Source: Chelonoidis abingdonii (lineage: Eukaryota > Chordata > Testudines > Testudinidae). From it: a stretch of DNA of 64,000 nucleotides. The notes beneath the pieces were generated by a model. The model was not told the DNA's origin, did not search any database, and saw only the letters and a program-made list of their open reading frames with translations. The stretch covers positions 132,377,735 through 132,441,734 of the forward strand of contig NC_133771.1 in assembly GCF_003597395.2 (NCBI RefSeq), written 5' to 3'. This document shows positions 20,701 to 35,700 of this stretch, piece by piece. The translations under genes and the position numbers were made by a program. Numbering within the stretch: the stretch's first letter is position 1; each line of letters starts with the position of its first letter.

Positions 20701-23700
20701 CACATGACTTTTTTTTTTTTAATTTTTGAGCAAAGCTGAAAATAGTATGGCTGATTTATTTAATAAGAACTTCAAGTTCTAGTAATTTCATGTGTGTGTT
20801 TAAAAAAAAAATAACACAACTCCCCTGCCCCCAAACAACTCCCACCATCTTTGGGCATTAATGATGGTGTTTCTTCATCTGAAAAACTAAACGTGCTCTA
20901 CAGACTATTAATAAACTTTCTTATCAAGAGATCTTTAGCACTGTTTTAGTTACCTGTTTGAGTTAAAGCTAGGAGGAGGAGTGCAAAGTTTCTATTTATA
21001 ATGTAGTTGTAGAAAGATGGAACTAAAATAATAATAAAAACCACCTTAGACATTTGTGAGCAAGAGGACATTTTATGTAGTTTTAACTATTTTATGTTCT
21101 ATATATTAATTTGGGCTTACAATACAATCCTTGTCTATATTCTGTTAGAAGTGGAAAAACCAATAATTATTTGCCTTTTGTCAAAAAGCATGCTATTTAT
21201 CAGTAGTATGGAATAGCTTAAATGTGTTTTATGCATAGGAACTCTGACTTGTGAGAATTTTTTACTGTATTTATTTTGTGTTGAAATCTAAAGAGTATAA
21301 TTAGTTGGTTTCTGTAATTGTATAGCTTAATAAAATGCTATGAAATTCAACTTTAATCACTTAGCTTTCTATTTTTAAAATAGATTTTTATCAGCTGATA
21401 AATTCTTGGATATATTAGGGAATAAACAAATATCAAGTGCATGGGTGCCATTCTGGAACAGTGTTCTAAATTGTCTTTCATAATTCATGTAATAGTATTC
21501 AATAGCAATATAAAATTCAATTTGGATGCCTGAACTGACGGTTTTGATAAACCCTAAATACTAATGTGTACAAATACATTCTTCTTTGTCTCTGTAGATG
21601 ATGTCTTGCATACACTAACTGGAGCTATGTCCTTGTTGCGACGATGTAGAGTGAATGCTGCACTGACTATACAGCTCTTCTCCCAGCTCTTTCACTTTAT
21701 CAACATGTGGCTTTTTAATAGATTGGTTACTGACCCAGATTCAGGATTGTGTTCGCATTACTGGGGAGCCATCATCCGTCAGCAGTTGGGCCATATAGAA
21801 GCCTGGGCAGAAAAACAGGGCCTAGAGCTGGCTGCTGATTGCCACCTAAGCAGGATAGTGCAGGTGAGTATTATTGTTCTTGGTTCTCAGTGAAACGTAC
21901 TCCTCAAAGTTTTTTCAAATATTCAGCATGATTTAATTGTGCAAATGTATTCTAGAACCCTGGTTCAGTATGTAAAGTTGTAAAAGCCTCTCTGTATATT
22001 AGCGCAATCATTTACTGAAAATGAACTGAATATTTCCCCAAGAGAATCAAATCAGTTTCTTCCTAATACACTGACTTTGATTAGTTTGCATGGATATAGT
22101 AGCAGGAAAATTAATCTGTTACCTAATTTAGGGTTCCCTTGGTTCCTGAACTAAGAGGAAGAGTATTTGTGTTGCAGAAGAGAAGAGGGATTTTGAAAAT
22201 TAAGTTTACATCACTTTTGCAGCAATTCTGGCTTCTTGCTGCATGGTGTCCTCTGCTCTGCCTTCTCTGTAAACGTAAAGAAACTGTGAAATAAATAAGA
22301 ACTATGGTTATATTCCATTCTTAAATTATAATTAAGTCTCTGGTGGGGTTTTTTTTAAAGGCAACTACACTACTTACCATGGATAAATACTCACATGATG
22401 ACATTCCAAATATTAACAGTACCTGCTTTAAGTTGAATTCTCTACAACTACAGGCATTATTGCAGAATTATCACTGTGCTCCAGATGAACCATTTATCCC
22501 AACAGTAAGTCATTTAATGCATTGTTCAACGTTTCTGGGGAAAATACTTTGGCTATAGAGTTTAATCACCACTTGCCTGTAAAATAGTAAATGTGTTGAT
22601 TGAATATCACTTTTATAGGTGTAGTAGTAAGAAAGTGTTAAAATCTTTAATGTAGAAATTAAATGAAAGGCCCAAATATTTTGTTTTCTCTAAAGAGTAG
22701 GTGAAAATTCTTCATCTGAGTCGTATTCCTTCAGAACAGGCTGTTGGAAACATGTTCAGATGAACAAATGGATACATACAACCTGCTGGCCATGCGTGGC
22801 ACGACAGTCACATTGCTGTTTTTAGTGTGCTAACTCGAGCTGAGCTAGCTCAAGTCTGTCTGCCTGTGCTAGGAATCACACCTCCCACCCGCAATGTAGA
22901 TGTACCTTAAGATCTTAGAATAAGCTGTAAGTCACAGGATAGCTTTTTCTTCTAAGAAGGTTTTTCATATTAAAAAGGTGAAAGTTTAAGTAATGTTTTT
23001 AGTGTTCTAAACATTTTATTTTAATAGCAACAACAAATATGTTAGTGTGCATATGCAAGTGCCTTTTGTTTAGTAGTGTTACTGTACTGAACCATTTGTA
23101 AATTCTTCGCAACTAGGTAGAGCTGACTCTACAGCATAATTTTAAATGTCCTCCAACCAAAAATCTGTGAATATGGCCTAAATTTGAAAATAAACACTAT
23201 TTTCCATAGTCGTCTTTACTGCAGAGCATAGCTTAATTTAAACTGCCATTTTACAAGCAAGATTCACCCATCAATTTTTATTCATTCATTTGCTGTTAAA
23301 GACCTGGAAATAATTGATTAAATCGTCATCTTTGCATTAATAACACTGCATGCTTTTTTCTTCTTTTTTCTTTTAAGCAGCTTTTGCTGGTAATTACTTT
23401 ATAATGGTATCCAGGATACTATAATTCACTGTATACTAGAAAAGAATCCATACCCCAGGACATATCCCTAAAGTCTGAGAAGAGGCCCTAGATTCTAACA
23501 GAAGAGGATCCAAGTTGCTCTGAACTCGCCGTCATTGGATACTTGGGAGAACTGAAGGAGTTGGGATTTTTTCAGATCCAAGACTGCACGTTAGCTTTTT
23601 GTGTTTTGGAACCAACACCTATTTGGGGCCCTACTTTGAGGTCTTTCAAGGCTCAGCACTGTGAGTTGCTGAGTGATGCAAATCAGTCCTTGATCCTGAA

Positions 23701-26700
23701 TCCTCCTCACTCTCTAAAGCTCTTGCAGCTTGCTTGAAATTTGCAAAAGCAGTTGTCTAGGTTTCAATTCATGCTTTCATGAAGCTCAGTTCTCTTAATT
23801 GTGAATCCAGATCAGATGCTTAAGGCTTTTCTACAGCGGCACTTCTGTAGCTCTCTTCAATGTAGATGCTGCCTACACCGACAGGAGGGTTTCTCCCATT
23901 GGCATAGGTAATCTGCATCCCTGAGAGATGGTAGCTAGAAAAGAAGAATTCTGTTTAACTGTCCCGCTTTGGGGGTAGTGTGCATTTTTCACACCCCTGG
24001 GCAATGTACTTGGGTCAACCTAACTTGTTAGAGTAGACCAGGCATTATTTTGAGACAGCAGTAGTTTAGTCTCTGTCTAATGGTACCGTCTGTCTTACAT
24101 ATAGTGTTATACTGTTGCCCATCATCGTCATATCTAAGTGCCTTCCATGTAAAATTGATAGCAATAGCAAAGTCTCTAATGGACTTCATGAAGTGTCTAT
24201 CATTTCCCCTTTTTGGGATGAAAATATGCTTAAGGTAGGGTTTTGATTTTATTTTTTTTTTAAAGGTTGATTTGGCTCAACATTTTGTATTGGTTAATGG
24301 GCTTTTTTGCAAGGGGAATATTCCATTGTTTTTAATGTCATTCTTATGACAAAGAGGTTTCATGATGTCTGGGAGTCTTCGACGTCTCCAAACAAAATCT
24401 AAGATCATGAGAATTGTCAGCACTGACCTTCGGTGTGCAGATGACTGTCATTCTTACAGACACACAGGCCAATCTGCAAAACACCCTACATCTTTTTGCA
24501 GTTGCCTATCACAACCTGGATCTTTCGCTCAACATCAGGAAAACCAGCCCTCACCTGCACAAACTACTCTTTGTACTCCACAAATCACAATCAGTGGAGA
24601 CCGCCTGGAAAATGTGGACCGTTTTCCATACCTTGGTAGCCACCTCTCCCTAACAGCTAGCATTGACACAGAGATTCAATACAGGATCGGCTGTGCCAGC
24701 ACATCCTTTGAAAGACTAATTTGAGTAGTCTTCAATTATAGGGATCTGCAAGCAGGTATGAAGATTTTGGTTTACAAGCCAGGTGTCGCCCCACTTCTTT
24801 ATGGGTGAGAGACCTGGGTAACCTACAGACTACATCTCAAGTGCCTGTAGTAGTTCCAACAGTGCTACCTCAGGAGAATTCTCAGGATCAACTGGGAAGA
24901 CAGACACGCTAACATCACGTTCTCTCTGCAGCCAGCATAAGCAGTATAGAAGCGCAGGTCATGAAATATGAACTCCGCTGGACTGGCCACTGTGTACATA
25001 TGCCTGACACTAACCTCCTGAAGCAAGTATTCGTCTCTCAGTTAAGTCAGGGAAGAAGGGCTTGCAGAGGGCAGCGGAAGCATTTCAAAGACATACTGAA
25101 AGTATATCTTAAAAAGGGAGTCATCAACCCAACAAACTGGGTTTACTTGGCACGGAACAGAACACAAGGACGCCACACCATACACCAAGCCACAGCTTGC
25201 TTTGAGGAGAACAGATGTGCTTATGAGACAGAGAAGCAACAAAGGAGGAAAGAGAGGTCATAACAGTCCAGCCAACAATTGTCTCCTCCAAAATTACACC
25301 TGTCACTTCTGTGGGAAAATCTGCAGTGCAAGAATGGGGCTCCTCAGCCACTTAAAAACTCACCAGTGAACCTTCTTGGCAGACATCATCCTCGCATCGA
25401 GGGATAGCTGAAGAAGATTCTCATGTGCTTTGTCGTGATCTGTGTTGTCCCAGAGAAGCACAGCTGTCAAAACAGTCCATAGATCAAAATTTGGTCTATA
25501 ATTTAGAACTGGGGCTTGATCCATTAATTACTTAGAAGATTAGGACCAAAGCCTTAAACTGGCATTGAAAACTGACTAGAAGCCAGTATAACAGATTTTC
25601 AAACTGTGGGTGAGGACCCCAAAGTGGGTCACAACCCTGTTTTAATGGGGTTGCCAGGGCTGGTATTAGACTTGCTGGGGCCCGGGACCGAAGCCCGAGC
25701 CCCACTGCCCCGAGCCAAAACCAAAGCTCAACTGCTTCAGCTCTGGGTGGTGGGCGTCAGGTTACAGGCCCTCTTCCTGGGGTTGAAGCCCTTTGGTTCA
25801 GCCCCCTACCCAGGGCGGTGGGGTTTGGATTTTGTCCCCCCCATGCTGGAGTGGCGGGGCTTAGGCTTTGGTCCTTCCCTCCCCCCCGCCCCCGGGTTGT
25901 GTAGTATATTTTGTTAAAAGTGGGTCATGGTTCAATGAAGTTTTGAGAATCCCTGCAGTATAAGGACTCAAGTACCAGTCTGATGTGCTTATGGTGACCT
26001 AAACCATGGAGAGGGCAGGCAACCACATTCTGTACCAGCTGAAACCTGTACTCTATCTTGACTTTCACCTTCAAATACAGTAAGTTACAGTAATTCAGCC
26101 TGACGGTAACAAATGCATGGATCGTTGTGGAAAGGACTTTGTTTGCTAGGGAGCTGGAAGAGAAAGAAGGCATTTTCATGTACTGATACCTGATCATCTA
26201 CACTTAATAAGAGTCACAAACTCTTCAGCTATTCTCAGGATTATCACTGCTATTAAACTGGTCCACTGCAGTGGGGATCTGCGGAGGCAGTCATAAGAAA
26301 AAACTTATGTGCCAGTAACAAGTGTGTTGTTCTGTATATCCCCATTTAACCTCCCCTCCTTCCATTGTACTTTGGAGTGTTAAATATCAGAGAGGGGTAG
26401 CCGTGTTAATCTGGATCTGTAAAAAGCGACAGAATCCTGTGGCACCTTATAGACTAACAGACGTATTGGAGCATAAGCTTTCGTGGGTGAATAGCCACTT
26501 TGTCAGATGCATGTATTCACCTATGAAAGCTTATGCTCAAATACTTCTGGAATGTTAGAATCATTTCTTCCGATTTGGAGAGGAACTAAGGAATGTTTAG
26601 CGTGGTGGAGTCTTTTATATCTGCTTCTTAAACACTCTATCTGCGGAGCATCTTGCCCACTCAAAACATTCCCATTTCAGGTTAAAATTTTCCAAGGTTT

Positions 26701-29700
26701 CTCTGACCTGCAGTGACATTTTTAGAAGATTGAGTATAAGAAGAGAGAGACAAAATGTCTTATTTATTTTTTAAAATGTGGTGGTGTTTGAACAGCTCTA
26801 GAGTTGAAGCAACCAGAGAGAGAATTGTGGCATGGAGATGGTCTTCTCTCTGAATATTCCGATGAAAAGTGAACACTGTGACAATTGTTAGCTTTTGAAT
26901 TTCTTTTGCAAAGCTCATAAAAAGCTCAATTAAGGAAGATCTCACTGTGTATACATATGTTGCTAACTTAGCTGCACAGTGAAAAGCGTTCTGAAGTTGT
27001 ACATGAAACTTTGCAAGATATAAAGGGCTGCTTTGCACTATATAATATGTGCGAGCGGGAGCATCGCTCTGCTGTACCTTTGATTATTCCAAAAGTTTTT
27101 ATGATATGGGCCCCTTCTTGGATTTATTTACTATGGTACAGGATAAGGGCCCTCCCTCCAGTGAACCTTCTAAGAACTGTGGGACAGGGCATTCTGGTAG
27201 CAAATAGCTAATTAGTCCCAGATTATGGAATTGTACCTTATCATTAATTTTTTGTGAGCCACTAGAGCTTTCATATTCTGGAATAAGCAGCCCCTTTTAA
27301 TGCATTTTCCCCCTATCTTTCTTTTGTACAAAAAAGGACAAAATATTTTACAAAAATTATATTACTTTTACACCCAAGACAAGAAATGTCAAAATTAAGG
27401 TTGCCATGTGCACTTGACTGTGCGTATGCATTACAGTATAGTTTTTAATTATATGATCACATACTAATTCTCAAATGCGGACCTCATGTAAAATGTCTAA
27501 TATATGTTCACTGGTATATTGACTTAAGTTTAAAAAAAAGATATTAGAAGATGCTACACAGGGTTGGAGAATGAAGTTGCATGATACTGGATTTGATAAC
27601 GCTTGTGTTTGTAATATATAGGCATGTGTATGGGAGTAGAGTTGAGGTTTTATGTGCAACTTTTCCTTTGTAATTTCCTGAATTTTGGCTGCTTAATGAT
27701 GCAATCATAAAGTTCTCTTTGTGTGTGTGTATATAAATATATAAATAAATATAAAAATAGTGGAATTTAATTTAGCCCTTTAAACATAACAATGTCCTTT
27801 TGTTCTATGTCCAGGAGTTAATAGAGAATGTAGTGGCTGTTGCAGAAAATACAGCTGACGAACTAGCGCGTAGTGATGGCAGAGAAGTCCAGCTAGAAGA
27901 GGATCCTGATCTACAGCTGCCTTTTCTTTTGCCAGAAGATGGCTATTCATGTGATGTAGTCAGAAACATTCCAAGTGGTTTACAAGAATTTTTAGATCCA
28001 CTATGCCAGAGAGGTCGGTCCTGCTACTATTAAACTGTATATTAATGTTGTTTTTCTCTAGTATAGTAAATGTAGAACTTGAGGTATCTTTAGAGGTATT
28101 TATTATTCTTTCCTCAATCACAATAGTGTTCAATCCTTATTTCATTATCCTTCGCTTTACACTTTCATTAAATTTATTTAAATTTACCCCACTCATGTGG
28201 TATGTAAAACTTTTACATACTTTTCTGAATTTTACTTTCATATGACTTTGTGAATCCCCTTGGCATAATGCATGTTTATTTCAGGCTTCTAAATGTTTGA
28301 AGTGAGCTTCTGTGTGCTGGCCGTGTGTGTTTAGTAAGCATCTACATCAAGGTCTTTATATGTGGACCCATAGAAAGAGAGAAATGTTCCCTTTGTGGTC
28401 CTTCCTTTTGTAAAGTGCTACCACTTCGGATCCTGCAGAAATGAAAAATAACAGGAAAGACAGGAGAGAAACATGCCATGAAAGAAAATTGGGAGAAAGT
28501 GTATAATCTGAAAGAGGAGGGGAACAAGGGCTGGGTGTTTCCTTTGTGTTCTACCCAGTCTTTCAAAGGCATAATACTACCAAGAACTGCTGCTTGGGTT
28601 ACACAGCCAGTCCTCTCTCTGTAGAACACTTTAAGCTCAAAGGAGTCGTAAATGACCCCATAATGTTTGCTAAGCACATTTGGTTCCTCTGGTGGAAGAT
28701 GCTATAAGGAACTGTAAGGTTGTGGTGGTAATCGTACTTGTGAATGTGAAATTCTTACATGCCTGTAATCTTTTGTTCAGCATACACCATTCAAAACATT
28801 TTAACAGATGAGGATAAATATTGCTGTATGGTAGTAATGCACCAGAAAAACTGTTATTTTTAGCTGTTGTGATGGGGCAAGGCCAGATGGCTACAGTAAA
28901 GTACTGAGAAACAGGTGTGTTAGCCCCAGGCTAAACAAATCCCTAGGACCATGGTAACCAAATGGCAGTTGCTCCAGGTTAATCAAGGCACCTGGAGCCA
29001 ATTAAGACCTTTCTAGAAGCAATGGAGATAGCTACTTTAATTAGAACACCTGCAGCCAATCAGGACAGGCTAATCAGGGCACCTGGGTTTAAAGAGGCTC
29101 ACTCCATCAGCAGGGAGGAGCCAGGAGAGGAGTGCGAGTGAGGAGCTGGGGGCAAGAAGGCAGGAGTTGAGAGTGAACTGCTGAGGATTTAGAGAACAAG
29201 CATTATCAACATCAGGAGGAAGATACTGTTGTGGAGGATAAGAATTTTGGAGGAGGCCATGGGGAAGTAGCCCAGGGAGTTGTAGCTGTCATGCAGCTGT
29301 TACAGGAGGTACTATAGACAGCTGCAATCCACAGGGCCCTGGGCTGGAACCCGGAGTAGAGGGCGGGCCCGGGTTCCCCCCAAACCTCCCAGCTCCTGAT
29401 CAGACACAGGAGGAGTTGACCCAGACTGTGGGGAAGATCACTGAGGTGAGCAAATCTGCCAAGAAGCGCAGGACCCAACAAGGTAGAGGAGGAACTTGGT
29501 CACACTGTGTTTCACCAGCTAATTTTTCAAGTGAGTGGAACATGTTCATTTGTGCTTTTTTCCCCTCTAGGCTTCTGCAGGCTGACACCTCATCCCTGTT
29601 CACCAGGCACTTGGACAATGTATTTTGAAGGTGCAGATTATGAAAGTCACCTGTTACGCGATAATGCTGAGCTAGTAGGTATTCATTTTAGGGTAATTCA

Positions 29701-32700
29701 GAGCAAGAGTCTATAAATATTAACCTGCAATGAACCATATTTTCTGTGTACTTGGTTTTTATCCTTATTCCAAAGAATAGATTTCACTGCTGTTTATGTG
29801 GCATCTTAGCAAAGAAAAGAAACATTTCCACACATTTTTATAAGATCAGCTTATGTCAGTGCTTCCCAATCCTAATGTAAACAATTTTTCAATGGGGAGC
29901 AGAAGGCAAAGATACTATTAAAAGATTCATTTTGAAAGTATATTTTTTAATTTATAAGTACAGTGCAACCTGTTTATTTACTTGTGTATTCTTTTCTGCT
30001 TTGGGCTGTGTAAACTAGCAGTCACCAACTAAATATTAATGTTGAATATTCAGCAATCTAGCACATTCTTCTGTTTTTTTGCCAAATCGTCAAGGAAATG
30101 TATTCTTGGGTTGGTTTTTTTTTTCCACTTTCATTTTGCTTGTTGGAGCACTCTTATGCAACAAGACTCGGTCTGAAAAAACACGTATTTAACCTCTTTG
30201 TAAAAGACCAGTACTACTTCAATGAGAAGTTTGTGTCATAGCCTAAATATTTTGACATTGTTATAATTGCATTAGTTTACCAAAATATAATATGATGAAA
30301 TCAAGGAAACCAGAATTAAAGCAGAATTTGCCATCCTCTACTCAACTGCTTTGAAGAAATCATTAGGATGGAATGATAAAGTGCCTGCCAAGTGGGGGAT
30401 CAGGACTCAAGAAATCCTGAACCCAAAGGTTTTTTCTTCATCCTTTCTCAGGCTGATGCAGCAGTGGGTAGAAATCATCATTAGACAGGAATTCCAAAAT
30501 GCCATTAGGAGCCTCACTGGCAATTGTTTTTTTGGTTTTTTTAAACCACAATATCCTGGTTGCAATAACATAAAGAAGCTTAGCCCCTCAGCACCATGCC
30601 AAATTTAAGTTAGTAGTAAAGAAAAAAAATCTCCTTCCAATTCAGACAGTCACTGTTACTGAGACTCATCCTGGCTTGGTTCTAAAATGGATTTGAGGGC
30701 ATGATATCTCATTTAAGACATCTGGTGCTAATAGGCATCAGAAAAGTGGGTACAAGAGGTAGTGCAACTGACATACTCTCTTGGGCTTCATATTCTTCCG
30801 CACCATTTTTCATCTCCTCACCTCAAGCAGTGACAAAAAGTATCAACTCATCCTGAAGGAAATCTTGTAGGCCCTAGATTTAGGGGCAGTAGAATTTGTC
30901 CCTCAAGAAAAGATAACAAGGTTCTGTTCTGTATTCCTCATAATATGAAAAAGCTTTGGAGGAGTCTGGGCTGTGTACACTCAAAAGGCTGAAGAGGTTG
31001 ATGAAAAAAACAAAAGTCAGGATGGAGACTGTCTTCCTCTCTCTCTAATCTCTCCAGGAAACCACCTCGTATCAGTGGACCTGTCGGAGACTTACAGTAT
31101 GACACTTTCATCAGCCAAGTCTTCAGTTCACCCATAGCAGTTGCTTTTATTAGTACAAAAAAATTACTCTTTGGTCTCACTCCTCCAAAAGTGTTCACAA
31201 ATAATGATAATAGACTAGATGACTTGTCTAGGAATTTATCTGTGCCAGTTATTAGATGGTGTATCTCTTTGTGACACAATTAACACTAATGGAGCTATTG
31301 CAAGAGTCTGCTCTCCATCATCTGAATAGATGGGATAGAGTTTGCTTATATCCCAATTCCTAATACTTTGAATCTGATTGATTGGCTACTCAGTGATAAA
31401 TCCTAAAATACATTGGATGCTCCTGCAAGATAAACGGCTCTTCTGGCCTCATGTAGGCATTCCACCATCTCAGACTATACAGGAGTGTGGACAGAAAGGT
31501 ATAACAGCCACAGGAAACAAGGTGTTTCAGCTCTTCGGGATTAGACCTCTGACCATGATGCCACATGTCTCCTCATTTAATAATGCTATAAATGCAGGCT
31601 CATCTAAGCTTTATGGTATTCAGGCTCTTTGGGACAACCTGTCTAGCCAAGCCAAAAGTTTGAAATGTCTTCCAGTAAATAGTGGAATGTAGTATAAGAC
31701 ATTACAATTAAGCTGGATGAACCTGAACTGCCTCCAGTATTTGGAAACAGGGACAATATCTCAGAAGTTTTGGATAGTTAGAGATCAGTCCCAAAAAGGA
31801 AGTAATCAAGTAACACATTGTCTATTTGTCACTAAGGTAAGCTAATACCCTGAATTACACACACAAAGTAGATCTCATTTTTCCATTTGCTTTTTTGACA
31901 ATAATTGTACTTTGTGACATCCATAATGAAGTGCATAATTTGGTTCTAGAGAAGGTGATTAAATCTTTTTGAGACACCGATTTTTTTTGAGAGTTTTACT
32001 CCTGGTGAGTGGTCTGTAAAATTATAAAAATAAATACTTCTGACGATTTGACTTAGTTTTTAAGCCTTTGTTTGAAAAGGAGCTGAAAGATGGAAGCAGT
32101 GACAAAACTATATGTTCCCCGGGTTTTGTGACTTTTTCCTCTACATAGTGTTTTTGAGAAATTTGTCACTCTCCAGTAAGTTTTTAATAGACTTGAAACC
32201 TTATTATGTTCCAATTTTTAAATCAATGGAAAAACTCGTATCAAAATGAGAGCAGGTTCCTGTTTTGCTGCAGTCTTTGGCACAAGAGTGCTGGGGTAGA
32301 CTTCACTTAGAATTTCCTTGCTTTTTTTAAAAAAAACAGTTAACTTTTACCACAATGGTGTTTCTTTTTTTTCTTAATTGCTTAACTTTTGTCTTATGAA
32401 ACCCGCAATGACAGAGTTTTGCTTCATTTGGACACTACTATGGGCTTCATATACTTAAGATTGTAGTGTCACCTACATTACCTAAGAGGGTATTGGCACC
32501 ATCAGAAAAGACCATGAAAATTACGTACTGCAAATATCCGCTTGCGATTTTTTCAAAATTAAACGTCTTGCTTATTTTTTTGTGAAGTATTTAAAGGTTT
32601 TAATCTGCTCTGAAAATATTAATTTCCCCAGTATTTTTGCTTATGAATTTTATTTTCTAGAGGTTGGGTTAAAAAAACTGAAACAAGGTTCAAAGAGCAC

Positions 32701-35700
32701 AGTTATCATAAAATGATTTAACTAGTTTTCAGCTTTTATTTTTATTAAATTATTTTAGAATTGTAGGTCTCTTAGACCTCAGTAAATTTTTTGGTGGACT
32801 TTCACCTTTCCTTTGGCTGTGATCTGAGCACAGGTTAATGCTGGTAACTTCTGTCTAAATTAATACTAATCAAGAGTCACAGGTGTTTAAAGTGAAAATG
32901 ATTTGTACAAAGAGTTTTTGTTTGTCAACAGGTATTCCATCCACTCATTCATTGTTTGTTTTATCTATTTACACTGTTTTATGCAGAAATCTTCATGCTT
33001 AGTTTTGCTGTTAATGCAAACTTACATGTTTGTCGTCTCCCCCCTCCTCCCCATTTGTATTTGATAGGCTCAACCTTTGAGGAAAGAACCTGAAATCATC
33101 ACAGTAACTTTAAAGAAACAAAATGGAATGGGCCTAAGCATTGTTGCTGCTAAGGTATGAAAACATATTGCAGTAAAATCATCAAGCAATACTTTTTCTA
33201 CTTAAACATTTCCTTAAACATGTCCCGGGAAAGTACATATTGCATACCATATTTAGCCTACTAAGTTCCTAGCTATGAAATGCTGGTCTACAAACTACAC
33301 AGAATATGAACAAAGTAAGAAAAACAACAATTTAAATCAGAAAATTTTAATATTGAAGTTGTGTCCTGTAATTAATTTTTGGATTTAATTATGTAATTTG
33401 GTACTCTTAATATTGACTATAGCACAGTAATTGTTAATATATTACATTAATACTTTTTAGAAAAAGTAGTTAAATACTGATGCTACCAACCCTTTGTATT
33501 TGGATATTTTGGCTTTGATCCGAGTCTGAAAAGATAATTAAAACCGATTCACTGCTGAAAAGTAGCAGCATCTCTTAAGGATAAGGAGTAATAAATTCCA
33601 ATTTTTATGGAAGTGTTATTTTTATATGCATTAACATTTAAAAATGAGTTAATAGAAAAACAAGATTCAAGTATGTAAATGGAAATTTTTATCTACTCTG
33701 TGTAGTGAAGACAAGACCTTCTTCTGTACACTAAAATTAGGTTCCTATGTGATTTTAATTTGTTAGTTCATCTTATTGCTCTTTAAAATACTATATACAG
33801 AGTAGCTGGGCCAGCAGGGGACTGGACTTGATGACCTCTCGAGGTCCCTTCCAGCCCTCCAATCTATGAATCTAAGAGGAGGCTCCCTTTTGAAAGTGTG
33901 CCTTATAAGGTGTACTGACTAGATTCATCTTGGCTCTGGTAACATAAAGAATGCAGATATTACTCCAGCCACCAGATGGAGGGCTCTACCTATTGGTTGG
34001 GTCAGTCTGTTATATGGGCTTTATGTAGCAGACACAACTTTCTCTTGATTTTCACCTTAAATATTAGTGTGATTCATTTATTAATAATTTATATAACTGT
34101 GGTGCCCAAAAGCCCCAATCATGTACAAACAGATAAAGAGACAGTGTCTTTTTGCTGTGCAGTAGATGATCCCTTGTCCCAATGAGTTTACATCCTAAAG
34201 ATGTTATCTGACAGCTTTTAAGCTGTCAGACATGATTGAGTACTTATAAAGATTCTTCTTTTTGCTGAAATTTTGCAAATTTCAGAATGTTTCTGCTTGA
34301 TGGTGTTGATTTGATGATTTTGTATGATGATGTTCTGTTTTTGCCAGCGGGGGGGGGGGGAGCTTTCAGGACTATACACCTAATGATCATCTTATGACTA
34401 CAAGAAAATTTCAAAACCTGAAAAAATGGAGACTAAAAGTTTTAATTTTGTGCTATTGACATGTTAATACAGTAGTAGTCTGAAAGACTAATAGTACATG
34501 AGTATTGAGAGTAGTGGTTTGAGGATTGGCTTGTTGAACCCAAGGTTGTGACCTCAATTCTTGAGGAAGCCATTTAGAGCTATGGGCAAAAATCTGTCTG
34601 GGGATTGGTCCTGCTTTGAGCAGGGGGTTGGACTAGATGACCTCCTGAGGTCCCTTCCAACCCTGATATTCTAAAAGGATGAGTACCGCAATTTATCTTC
34701 ACATTAGACTTCTGACTGCCAACTGAATTTCAGTTCAGTGTTTGCTCGAGATGGAATTGGAAATGTGAAGTGGAACTGTTTTGTTAAATCAATGGGAAGT
34801 CCTAATTTAGCATGAAAATACTTTCTTATGTAAGGAGGAGCAGAGAGATGAGATGGGGAAAATTGCAGTTTCCACTGGAATTGACTTCTCTGTCGGGCAT
34901 ACAGTTTTCACTGGAAGCATGCTCCTAATTTATAACAGCAGTACACAACTGGGCTACTGGCTAGTGTCAAAATAAGTTTTAAAAAGTTTATGCTTAAAAA
35001 AATAATTCTCACCTCTGTGAAAATTAGTAAGAAGCAGATATTCTGTCTCCTTATCCTGATGTTAATCTATGGATATGTAGAAAATATTTTTTGCCCAGCT
35101 AAAGCATATTTCAAAAAGCAAAGTGAATAGTGAAACCTATGTTATGTGACTACTTAAGAAACTTGTAGAATCTTGGCTCCATAAAAGAGATGATCTTTCA
35201 TTGAAAGCTGAATCAAATGGTTCTAGAAATAGAATGGAGATATTTTTCAAGTGGTTGCTTAGAACAGAGAATTGCTTATTAGAGCTGTTTTTTCAGTTTT
35301 CCTGTATTATCATAAAAGTAATAAAAGGTGTAAAAAAGTGTAAGGCAGTGCAGTTTCCAAGGTTATGTAGAAAAGAGCGATTCAAAGTAGGTAAATGGTA
35401 TTTGAGAAGCTGTAACAGTGAACTTGCTTTCTCATTTTCTGTTACTTCCCTTATCTATAGACTCTTGGTTTTTCCAGTGGATTTCAGCCATATATTTTGC
35501 ATTGATACAGAAATTGCATTCTCTCCTCATTCCAGAATTTCGATGGTTTTTGTTTTTGTTCATTTTTTCCCGTGGAGAAAACAAGGAAGAGAGGGAGATT
35601 ATATTTTTTTGAAATTTGCCAGGTCTAAAAAATTATGCTGTGAAATGAAATTCTTAAATATATGGAATATCCAAAAAGACTTAGATGGCATGTATCAGAG

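Noticed and set aside
24360..25420. C2H2 zinc finger considered as part of a host transcription factor
   Set aside because: It follows LINE RT motifs in order and belongs to the C-terminus of that retrotransposon ORF.
25606..25917. 103-codon Pro/Leu/Gly-rich ORF
   Set aside because: Entirely inside a hAT MITE bounded by perfect target duplications.
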